From Gammaproteobacteria bacterium (lineage in GTDB: Bacteria > Pseudomonadota > Gammaproteobacteria > Pseudomonadales > UBA5518): a stretch of 64,000 bases of DNA. Below the pieces are notes generated by a model that made no database searches, was not told the origin of the DNA, and worked only from the letters and a program-made list of their open reading frames with translations. The stretch's first letter is position 1. Every line of letters starts with the position of its first letter. The translations under genes were made by a program, and so were the position numbers. Location: assembly GCA_016718385.1 (NCBI GenBank), contig JADKDK010000008.1, positions 434,001 through 498,000 on the forward strand, given 5' to 3'. Positions 49,506-57,018 of this stretch are shown piece by piece.

Positions 49506-50191
49506 TCATGCCCCGCGCGGCCCGAACAGCGCGGTACCGATGCGCACCAGCGTCGCGCCCTCGGCGATTGCCGCCTCCATGTCGTCGCTCATCCCCATGG
49601 ACAGCGTGTCCAGCCCGGGGATGTCGCGCTGCAGTTCTGCCAGGCAGCGCGCGAGTCGCGCGAAGGGCAGGCGCTGCGCATCGAGGCCCTCCGACGGGGC
49701 CGGCAGCGTCATCAGGCCGCGCAGCCTCAGGCGTGGCAGCGCGGCAATCGCCCGCGCCAGCGCCGGGAGTTCCTGCGGGGCGGCGCCGCCCTTGCTCGCT
49801 TCGCCGCACAGGTTCACCTCTATGCAGCAATCGAGCGGCGGCAGGTGCGCCGGGCGCTGCTCGTCCAGGCGCTGGGCGATGCGCAGCCGGTCGATGCCGT
49901 GCACCCAGGCGAAGCTGGCGGCGATGGCCGCGGTCTTGTTGCCCTGGATGCGGCCCACGAAGTGCCATGTTAACGGAAGATCCGCCAGCGCCTCGATCTT
50001 GGGCAGCGCTTCCTGAACGTAACTTTCACCGAATTGCGCCAGCCCGGCGCCATGGGCCTCGCGCACGCGCGCGGCCCGTGCGTCTTGCTGATGCCCACCA
50101 GCGCGACCGAGCCGGGCGCGCGCCCGTGGCGCGCCTCCAGGCGGGCGATCTGCCCGAGCAGGGCCCGGGTTCGTTCGGCGATCGTGTTCAT
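49506..50191 (-). pseudogene. yggS: PLP homeostasis protein YggS (PROSC), frameshifted as given
   Basis: From ATG 50191 the first 37 residues (MNTIAERTRALLGQIARLEA to VALVGISKTH, with the PLP Lys in ISKT) are in one frame; the rest, REAHGAGLAQFGESYVQEALPKI, WHFVGRIQGNKT, CCIEVNLCGEASKGG, LRGLMTLPAP and LSMGMSDDMEAAI to the stop, is in another. The break lies at about 50073-50086; adding one base near CACGGGCC gives the usual KTxxAARVREAHGAG. Repaired length is about 228 aa, normal for the family. YggS binds PLP and regulates its supply. A one-base sequencing loss is likely, given normal conservation on both sides. Confidence 0.85.
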
Positions 50192-50245
50192 GCAGTCCCT
50201 CGCGGGCGGCGCGGCTACGCTGGCGGAGCCGGCCGGCCCGTTTCC

Positions 50246-50274
50246 TTTACCGCCCGGTTGCGTGGTCTATTATA
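50246..50274 (+). promoter_or_regulatory. Candidate promoter of pilT-pilU
   Basis: TTTACC (50246-50251) and TATTAT (50269-50274) are 17 bases apart, 60 bp before pilT in the 143-bp gap between yggS and pilT. The match to sigma70 hexamers is moderate. Confidence 0.35.
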
Positions 50275-50334
50275 CCGAAGGGGCGTGACATGACCTGCGG
50301 GATGTCGCGCATCGCTTCACCGTCGGGAAAGCCC

Positions 50335-51369
50335 ATGGATATCACCGAACTTCTCGCCTTCGCCGCCAAGCAGCGGGCCTCCGACCTGCACTTGTCGGCC
50401 GGCCTGCCGCCGATGATCCGGGTCGACGGCGACGTCAGGCGCATCAACCTGCCGCCGATGGATCACCGGCAGGTGCATGACCTGATCTACGAGATCATGA
50501 ACGACAAGCAGCGTCGCGATTACGAGGAGTTCCTGGAAACGGACTTCTCCTTCGAAGTGCCCGGGGTGGCGCGCTTTCGCGTCAACGCGTTCAACCAGAA
50601 CCGCGGCTCGGGCGCCGTGTTCCGCACCATCCCCTCCAAGGTGCTGACCATGGAGGATCTCGGGATGGGGCAGGTGTTTCGCGAGATCTCGATGGAGCCG
50701 CGCGGGCTCGTGGTGGTGACCGGGCCGACCGGTTCGGGCAAGAGCACCACGCTGGCGGCGATGGTCGATTACATCAACGACAACAAGTACCACCACATCC
50801 TCACCATCGAGGACCCGATCGAGTTCGTCCACGAGGCGAAGAAATGCCTGGTGAACCAGCGCGAGGTGCACCGCGACACGCACGGCTTCGCCGAGGCGCT
50901 GCGCTCGGCGCTGCGCGAGGACCCCGACATCATCCTGGTCGGCGAGATGCGCGACCTCGAGACCATACGCCTGGCGCTCACGGCCGCCGAGACCGGGCAC
51001 CTCGTCTTCGGCACCCTGCACACGACCTCGGCGGCGAAGACCATCGACCGTATCGTCGACGTGTTCCCGGCGCAGGAGAAATCGATGGTCCGCTCGATGC
51101 TCTCGGAGTCGCTGATGGGCGTCATTTCGCAGACGCTGCTCAAGAAGGTGGGCGGCGGACGCATCGCGGCGCACGAGATCATGCGTGGCACCCCGGCGAT
51201 CCGCAACCTGATCCGCGAGGACAAGGTGGCGCAGATGTATTCGGCGATCCAGACCGGCTCGGGCGTCGGCATGCAGACCATGGACCAGTGCCTCACCGAC
51301 CTGGTTGCCAAGCGCCTCGTCACGCGCGAGGCCGCGCGCGAGAAGGCCAAGATTCCCGACAACTTCTGA
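50335..51369 (+). CDS. pilT: Type IV pilus retraction ATPase PilT
   Basis: A 344-residue hexameric ATPase, the same length as P. aeruginosa PilT, that powers pilus retraction. MDITELLAFAAKQRASDLHLSAG is the family start; Walker A GPTGSGKST is at 130-138; the Asp box, HILTIEDPIEFVH, Walker B DPDIILVGEMRD, His box TGHLVFGTLHT, and the PilT-specific AIRNLIREDKVAQMYSAIQTG follow. ATG 50335 is chosen over an upstream ATG at 50290. pilU follows after 53 bp. Confidence 0.96.
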   Translation: MDITELLAFAAKQRASDLHLSAGLPPMIRVDGDVRRINLPPMDHRQVHDLIYEIMNDKQRRDYEEFLETDFSFEVPGVARFRVNAFNQNRGSGAVFRTIPSKVLTMEDLGMGQVFREISMEPRGLVVVTGPTGSGKSTTLAAMVDYINDNKYHHILTIEDPIEFVHEAKKCLVNQREVHRDTHGFAEALRSALREDPDIILVGEMRDLETIRLALTAAETGHLVFGTLHTTSAAKTIDRIVDVFPAQEKSMVRSMLSESLMGVISQTLLKKVGGGRIAAHEIMRGTPAIRNLIREDKVAQMYSAIQTGSGVGMQTMDQCLTDLVAKRLVTREAAREKAKIPDNF

Positions 51370-51422
51370 TCGCCGTCACGCCATCCCACCCGCACGCCCA
51401 CGCCCACCCGGAGACACCCGTC

Positions 51423-52598
51423 ATGGAAGCCAACGAGACCGCCAAGAGGGACCTGGAAGTCGCCGAGATGCTGGCGAAGATGGTCGAGAAGAAGGCCTCG
51501 GACCTGTTCATCACCGCCGGCGTCGCCCCCTGCATCAAGGTGCACGGCAAGCTCTACCCCGTCGACGAGACGCCGCTCACGCCGGAGCGTTCCCGCGAGC
51601 TGGTGCAGAGCATCATGAACGAGAACCAGCGCAAGGAGTTCGTGACCTCCCACGAGTGCAATTTCGCGATCAGTTCGCGCGGCGTGGGACGCTTTCGTGT
51701 CAGCGCATTCTACCAGCGCAACCTGGTGGGCATGGTGCTGCGACGCATCGAGTCGAAGATTCCCACCGTCGACGAGCTGCAGCTGCCGCCGATCATCAAC
51801 GAGCTGGCGATGACCAAGCGCGGGCTGATCATCTTCGTCGGCGCGACCGGCACCGGCAAGTCCACCTCGCTCGCCGCCATGGTCGGTTACCGCAACCGCA
51901 ACAGCTCGGGCCACATCATCACGATCGAGGACCCGATCGAGTACGTGCACCAGCACAACAAGTGCATCGTCACCCAGCGCGAGGTCGGCATCGACACCGA
52001 GAGCTTCGAGGTCGCGCTGAAGAACACGCTGCGCCAGGCGCCCGACGTGATCCTGATCGGCGAGATCCGCACGCGCGAGACCATGCAGCACGCCGTGACC
52101 TTCGCCGAGACCGGCCACCTCTGTCTCGCGACCCTGCACGCGAACAACGCCAACCAGGCGCTGGACCGGATCCAGAACTTCTTCCCCGCCGACGCGCGCG
52201 ACCAGCTGTGGATGGACCTGTCGCTGAACCTGAAGGCGATGATCGCCCAGCAGCTGATCCCCACCGTCGACGGGCAGGGACGGCGCGCAGCGATCGAGAT
52301 CCTGATCAACACGCCGCTGGTCTCGGACATCATCCGCAAGGGCGAGGTGCACGCGCTGAAGGAATTGATGGAGCGCTCGACCGAGCTCGGCATGCAGACC
52401 TTCGACCAGTCGCTCTACCAGCTCTACTGCGACGGCGTGATCTCCTACGAGCACGCGTTGTCCTACGCCGATTCGCAGAACAACATGCGCCTGATGATCA
52501 AGATGGGCACGCAGACCGGCGGCCTGGGCCGTGCGGCCGGGCTCGCGATCGACGACTCCACGGAAAATACCGGGCAGTTCTTCGGCAAGCGTCCCTGA
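51423..52598 (+). CDS. pilU: PilT-like ATPase PilU
   Basis: A 391-residue PilT paralogue (P. aeruginosa PilU 382) that assists retraction. KKASDLFITAGVAPCIKVHGKLYPVD starts the PAS-like N-domain; Walker A is GATGTGKSTS; IITIEDPIEYVHQH, DVILIGEIRTRETM and TGHLCLATLHANNANQALDRI follow. The C-terminal tail beyond the ATPase (MGTQTGGLG and onward) is PilU-like. It converges on ruvX with six bases between stops. Confidence 0.95.
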   Translation: MEANETAKRDLEVAEMLAKMVEKKASDLFITAGVAPCIKVHGKLYPVDETPLTPERSRELVQSIMNENQRKEFVTSHECNFAISSRGVGRFRVSAFYQRNLVGMVLRRIESKIPTVDELQLPPIINELAMTKRGLIIFVGATGTGKSTSLAAMVGYRNRNSSGHIITIEDPIEYVHQHNKCIVTQREVGIDTESFEVALKNTLRQAPDVILIGEIRTRETMQHAVTFAETGHLCLATLHANNANQALDRIQNFFPADARDQLWMDLSLNLKAMIAQQLIPTVDGQGRRAAIEILINTPLVSDIIRKGEVHALKELMERSTELGMQTFDQSLYQLYCDGVISYEHALSYADSQNNMRLMIKMGTQTGGLGRAAGLAIDDSTENTGQFFGKRP

Positions 52599-52604
52599 GG
52601 ACGC

Positions 52605-53015
52605 TCAGCCGCCCGGACGCGCGCGTTCGGCGAACCAGCTCTCCAGGATCACGCAGGCCGCGACGCTGTCGAGCGCCGTGCGGCCGGAGTCCCCGGCCAT
52701 GCGATCGCGCGCCTCGAAGGAACTGAGGCGCTCGTCCATCAGTTCGCAGCGGATGCCGAAGCGTCCGTGCAGCCGGCGCGAGAAGCGCGCCGCGCGTTCG
52801 CTCATCGCGCTGGGCGTGCCGTCCATGTTGAGCGGCAGCCCGACCAGCAGCAGCGCGGGTCCCCATTCGCCGATCAGGCGACGGATGCGTTCCCAGTCCG
52901 GCACGCCGTCGCGTGCCGGCAGCACGGGCAGTGCGGTCGCAGTGCCGGTGAGCGCGTTGCCCACCGCCACGCCGATGCGCCGCAGGCCGTAATCGAAGGC
53001 CAGCACGATGCCCAT
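52605..53015 (-). CDS. ruvX: Holliday junction resolvase-like RuvX (YqgF)
   Basis: A 136-residue RNase H-fold protein: MGIVLAFDYGLRRIGVAVGN carries the first catalytic Asp, LLVGLPLNMDGTPSAMSERA and DERLSSFEARDRM the conserved mid-blocks, and DSVAACVILESWF the last Asp. YqgF is needed for 16S rRNA 5'-end maturation in E. coli. It is last in the gshB-tonB-yqgE-ruvX run, six bases after yqgE. Confidence 0.93.
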   Translation of the reverse strand: MGIVLAFDYGLRRIGVAVGNALTGTATALPVLPARDGVPDWERIRRLIGEWGPALLLVGLPLNMDGTPSAMSERAARFSRRLHGRFGIRCELMDERLSSFEARDRMAGDSGRTALDSVAACVILESWFAERARPGG

Positions 53016-53021
53016 GCCGGA

Positions 53022-53582
53022 TCAGGCGTTGCCGAAGGTGCTGCTGAGCAACCCGAGGTTGATCCCCAGGCGCGCGGCGGCGGCCTGCGCGCGCTGGTCC
53101 AGCGGCACGTCGAACAGGATCGAGGCCTCGGCCGGCAGGCTGAGCCAGGCATTCGCCGCGAGTTCCTCCTCCAGCTGCCCGGGACCCCAGCCGGCGTAGC
53201 CCAGCGCGATCAGCGAGTCTTGCGGTCCTTCGTCGCGGGCGATGGACTCGAGTATGTCGCGCGAGGTGGTGAGGCTGATTTGCGCGGTCACGTGAAGGGT
53301 GGACTGCCAGTGCCAGCATTCCTCGCGCCGGTGCAGCACGAAGCCGCGATCGGTCTGCACCGGGCCGCCGGCCAGCACCGGCTGGTCGTGGTGGTGCACG
53401 AAACCGGGAATCTCCAGGTGCTCGAAGATATCGTCGAAGCTCAGCTCCAGCGGCCGGTTCACGACGATGCCCATCGCGCCGTGCTCGTTGTGCTCGCACA
53501 GATAGGTGATGCTGTGCGCGAAGATGGAATCCTCCATCCCCGGCATCGCGATCAGGAAATGGTCGCGCAGGCGGACGTTCAT
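53022..53582 (-). CDS. yqgE: YqgE/AlgH family protein
   Basis: A 186-residue protein beginning LRDHFLIAMPGMEDSIFAHSITYLCEHNEHGAMGIVVNRPLE and containing VLAGGPVQTDRGFVLH and IALGYAGWGPGQLEEELAANAWL, all typical of YqgE (AlgH in Pseudomonas). The molecular role is unclear. ATG 53582 precedes the conserved start; an extra 12 residues to 53618 are not conserved. It always neighbours ruvX. Confidence 0.93.
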   Translation of the reverse strand: MNVRLRDHFLIAMPGMEDSIFAHSITYLCEHNEHGAMGIVVNRPLELSFDDIFEHLEIPGFVHHHDQPVLAGGPVQTDRGFVLHRREECWHWQSTLHVTAQISLTTSRDILESIARDEGPQDSLIALGYAGWGPGQLEEELAANAWLSLPAEASILFDVPLDQRAQAAAARLGINLGLLSSTFGNA

Positions 53583-53625
53583 GGCCGCATTGTCGGGCCC
53601 GCGCCGCAACGAAGGCAAGCCGGCC

Positions 53626-54494
53626 TCACTCGCTGGAGGTCAGGCGGTTGCTGCGGAACTGCCAGGTGCGGATGATCTCGAGCTCGTCGGCGCGCGCGCG
53701 CAGCTCGGGCGGGAACGGCTCGAAGGGTGCCGAGAGCCGCACGATCTGCACCGCGGCATCGTCGAGCAGCGCGTAGCCCGAGGACTGCAGCACGCGCACC
53801 TCCTTGACGCTGCCGTCCGGGCGCAGCGCGACCAGCAGGCGCAGGTCGCCGTAGAGCCGGCGGCGTTTCGCCTCCACCGGGTAATGCTGGTTGCCGATGA
53901 GCTCGATGCGCTGCTTCCAGGTGTAGAGATAGGCGGCGTCGGCGGCGGCGCGCGTCGCCGCCGAGGTCAGGCGCTCCACGCGCGGCAGCCGCGCGTAGGC
54001 TTTCTGCTGCGCATCGAGTCGCGCCACCAGCGAGGCGATCTCGGCACTCGCCTCGGCCGGGCGCCGTTTGCGGCTGCGGCTCGGCCCGCGCGCGCCGCTC
54101 GGCGGGATCGCGCGCGGCAATCCGCTGCTCGCTGCGGGTGGACGTCAGCGTGGGCAGCGGATCGCGCGTCGCCGCGGGCGGCGATCCGCCCGCTTCCAAC
54201 ACCGGCCGGATCGCGGGCGCATCGAAAGCGCTGTTCACCGGGGAGCCCGGGTCCGAGACCTCGTCGACGCTGCCGCTGCCGCGCTGGTCTGCCTGCGCCA
54301 GGAAGTCCGCGGCTCTCGTCGGGCGCGTCGTCGCGAACCTGCGCGAGCGTGACGTCCAGCCCCGGGGCGCGCGGCGCGTGCACCTCGCGCGCGAAGCCCA
54401 CCCCGAGGATCAGCGCGGCGTGGACCGCCACCGCCACCAGGGCGCTGAGCAGCAGCCGGTCACGGTCCTGCACGGGGTCGTCCCAGGCTCGCAC
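53626..54494 (-). pseudogene. tonB: TonB family energy transducer, frameshifted twice as given
   Basis: The start GTG 54494 lies five bases after gshB. The N-terminal anchor LLLSALVAVAVHAALILGVGF and DVTLAQVRDDAPDES are in one frame. A one-base insertion near 54312 moves to the next frame (ADFLAQADQRGSGSVDEV, SAFDAPAIRPVLEAGGSPPA). A second break at about 54060-54110 leads to the C-terminal domain (EIASLVARLDAQQKAYARLP, IGNQHYPVEAKRRRLYGDLRL, RPDGSVKEVRVLQSSGYALLDDAA, RTWQFRSNR). Each part is well conserved. TonB passes proton-motive energy to outer-membrane receptors; this gshB-linked form is the PA0406-like version. Sequence error is suspected. Confidence 0.8.
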
Positions 54495-54499
54495 CGGGC

Positions 54500-55451
54500 T
54501 CAGCGCCCCAGGCGCGCGTCGATCGCGGCGATGACGCTCGCGCCGATGTCCAGCCCGTGCGCCTTGTCGATCTCGCGGATGCAGGTCGGGCTGGTGACGT
54601 TGATCTCGGTGAGGTAGTCGCCGATCACGTCCAGCCCCACGAACACCAGGCCGCGCGCGCGCAGCGCCGGGCCGACCTCGGCGCATATCCAGCGGTCGCG
54701 CTCGGTGAGCGCCCGCGCCTGGCCGGTGCCGCCGGCGGCCAGGTTGCCGCGCGTCTCGCCGGCCGCCGGGATGCGCGCCAGCGCGTACGGGGCAGGCTCG
54801 CCGTCGATCATCAGGATGCGCTTGTCACCGTCGACGATCGCGGGGATGTAGCGCTGGGCCATGATCGTGGTGGCGCCGTTGGCGGTGAGGGTCTCGAGGA
54901 TCACGCTGATGTTCGGGTCGCCGTCGCGCACGCGGAATATGAGCGTGCCGCCCATCGAGTCGAGCGGCTTGAAGATCACGTCGCCGTGCTCGCGCTGGAA
55001 CTCGCGCAGCTGCGCGGCGTTGCGGCTCACCAGCAGCGGCGGGCAGCATTGCGGGAAGCGGGTCGCGAACAGCTTCTCGTTGCAGTCGCGCAGCGACTGC
55101 GGATCGTTGATCACCAGGCAGCCGTCGCGCGCGCCGGCCTCGAGGATGTAGGTGGAGTAGATGTACTCGTTGTTGAACGGCGGATCCTTGCGCATCAGCA
55201 CCACGTCGAGCTCGCCGAGCGCGAGCTCGCGCGGCTCGCCGAGCTCGAACCAGCGCGCCGCGTCGCGGTGCACGCGCAGGGCGCGCGTGTTCGCTCGCGC
55301 GCTGCCATCGCGCAAGAAAAAGGTCCTGCTGCTCCAGGTAGTGGAGCTCCCAGCCGCGGTCCTGCGCGGCCCACAGCAGCGCCAGCGTGCTGTCCTTCTT
55401 GTAGTTCAGTCCGGCGATGGGATCCATCACCACGCCGAGGCGAATTGTCAT
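54500..55451 (-). pseudogene. gshB: Glutathione synthetase, frameshifted as given
   Basis: From ATG 55451 the first 45 residues (MTIRLGVVMDPIAGLNYKKD, STLALLWAAQDRGWELHYLE, QQDLF) are in one frame; the remainder (LRDGSARANTRALRVH, LMRKDPPFNNEYIYSTYILE, FKPLDSMGGTLIFRV, EINVTSPTCIREID) is in the next. The break coincides with a run of five A (plus strand 55317-55321); four would restore one protein of 316 aa, exactly the E. coli GshB length. It joins gamma-glutamylcysteine with glycine. All ATP-grasp residues are otherwise intact, so a homopolymer sequencing error is the simplest explanation. Confidence 0.88.
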
Positions 55452-55626
55452 CTGCGAACTCCGTCCGGATTTTGGGAGGCCTGCCTGTATTTCCGCACGC
55501 CCATGGTCTATTAATTGACGACCGCCGGACAACGATAGCAGAAGCCCGGCCGCTTGCTGAACGCGCCGCGACGCCGTCGCGGGAACCGCGGGAACAGACC
55601 CAGGGCCATTATCGGGGATCCTCGCC

Positions 55627-56016
55627 ATGGAACAGAGCTTGACCGGCCTCAAGGTAATGGTCATCGACGACAGCAAGACCATCCGCCGCACCGCCGAGAC
55701 GCTGCTCGCCAAGGAGGGCTGCGAGGTCATCACCGCCGAGGACGGCTTCGACGCGCTGGCGAAGATCGCCGACCACCGGCCGGATATCGTCTTCGTCGAC
55801 GTGATGATGCCGCGCCTCGACGGCTACCAGACCTGCGCGCTGATCAAGAACAACAGCGAATTCCGCTCGATGCCGGTAATCATGCTCTCCAGCAAGGACG
55901 GCCTGTTCGACAAGGCCAAGGGGCGCATCGTCGGTTCCGACCAGTACCTCACCAAACCCTTCAGCCGCAACGAGCTGATCGGGGCGATACAGCAGCACGT
56001 CAGGGCGGGTGCTTGA
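55627..56016 (+). CDS. pilG: Chp-system response regulator PilG
   Basis: A 129-residue single-domain receiver (CheY-like). VMVIDDSKTIRRTAETLL supplies the acidic pair, VFVDVMMPRLDGYQTC the phosphorylated Asp, VIMLSSKDGLFDKAKG the Thr/Ser position and YLTKPFSRNEL the Lys. It matches PilG, which promotes pilus extension and cAMP signalling downstream of ChpA. First gene of pilGHIJ-chpA, divergent from gshB over 175 bp. Confidence 0.93.
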   Translation: MEQSLTGLKVMVIDDSKTIRRTAETLLAKEGCEVITAEDGFDALAKIADHRPDIVFVDVMMPRLDGYQTCALIKNNSEFRSMPVIMLSSKDGLFDKAKGRIVGSDQYLTKPFSRNELIGAIQQHVRAGA

Positions 56017-56039
56017 GCGCGCCGCGCAGGAGACAGATG

Positions 56040-56414
56040 ATGCCGCGGATCCTGGTCGTCGATGACTCGCCGACGGAAAATTTCAAGATAAGCGGTGTGC
56101 TGAAGCGCCACGGACACGAGGTGCTGGCCGCCGAATCGGGCGAACAGGCCCTGCAGGTCGCGCGCGACAGCCAGCCGGACCTCATCCTGATGGACATCGT
56201 GATGCCGGGCCTGAACGGTTTCCAGGCCACGCGCCAGCTCACGCGCGACCCGGCGACATCCGCCATACCGGTGGTCATGCTGACCGCCAAGAGCCAGGAG
56301 GCCGACCGCATCTGGGGCGAGCGCCAGGGCGCGCGCGGCTACCTCGTCAAGCCGGTCGACGATTCGGTGCTCGTCGCCACCATCTCGCAGGTGCTGGCCG
56401 AGGCCAGCCGCTGA
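56040..56414 (+). CDS. pilH: Chp-system response regulator PilH
   Basis: A 124-residue CheY-like receiver: ILVVDDSPTENFKISGVLKRHGHEVL, phosphorylated Asp in LILMDIVMPGLNGFQATRQLT, VVMLTAKSQEADRIWGERQGARGYLVKPVDD. The ATRQLTRD and WGxRQGA features are specific for PilH, which counteracts PilG in twitching control. AGGAG is seven bases before ATG 56040; an adjacent ATG at 56037 is possible. It lies 23 bp after pilG. Confidence 0.92.
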   Translation: MPRILVVDDSPTENFKISGVLKRHGHEVLAAESGEQALQVARDSQPDLILMDIVMPGLNGFQATRQLTRDPATSAIPVVMLTAKSQEADRIWGERQGARGYLVKPVDDSVLVATISQVLAEASR

Positions 56415-56426
56415 CGCGGGCCTGCC

Positions 56427-56957
56427 ATGGCTGCCACCGCTCCCTTCGACCTGCTGCTGGATATCTCCGCCCGCGTGCGCAGCGACGGGGCCGAGGCGCG
56501 CCTGCGCACCCAGCCGCACTGGACCGGCGTCGATTTCTCGGTGCTCGGGCAGCGGCTGGTCGCGCCGATGGGCTCGGTCACCGAAATCCTGATGGTGCCG
56601 CCGCTGACGCGCCTGCCGCGGGTGCAGCCGTGGGTCAGGGGGGTCGCGAACGTGCGCGGGCGGCTGCTGCCGGTCATCGGCCTCGCGGCGTTCCTGGGCG
56701 GACGGGCTACGCTGAACTGGCGCGATCACCGCGTGCTGGTGCTCGGCGACGCCGGCTTCGACTGCGCCGTGATGGTCGACGAGGTGCAGGGCCTCAAGCA
56801 CTTCACCGCCGAACCGTTCCGCGAGGGCGCGGCGGGCATCGTCGCGGAGCTCGCGCCCTTCATCGAGGGCGTCTTCACCGCGGGCGACGGCGACTGGGCC
56901 GTGTTTCGCCCCGATGCGCTGGTCGGGGATCCGCGCTTCCTGGACGCGGCGCGCTAG
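56427..56957 (+). CDS. pilI: CheW-like adaptor PilI
   Basis: A 176-residue CheW-domain protein that couples PilJ to ChpA. VDFSVLGQRLVAPMGSVTEILMVPPLTRLPRVQPWVRGVANVRGRLLPVIGLAAFLG covers the SH3-like core (residues 33-90), and VLVLGDAGFDCAVMVDEVQGLKHF the second lobe. The hallmark GVANVRGRLLPV is present. It is 12 bp after pilH. Confidence 0.92.
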   Translation: MAATAPFDLLLDISARVRSDGAEARLRTQPHWTGVDFSVLGQRLVAPMGSVTEILMVPPLTRLPRVQPWVRGVANVRGRLLPVIGLAAFLGGRATLNWRDHRVLVLGDAGFDCAVMVDEVQGLKHFTAEPFREGAAGIVAELAPFIEGVFTAGDGDWAVFRPDALVGDPRFLDAAR

Positions 56958-57018
56958 CGCCGGCCACCGCCCGCGCCGCACGGGCACGGTCATGCATTGC
57001 CACTAGGATGGGAGTCAG

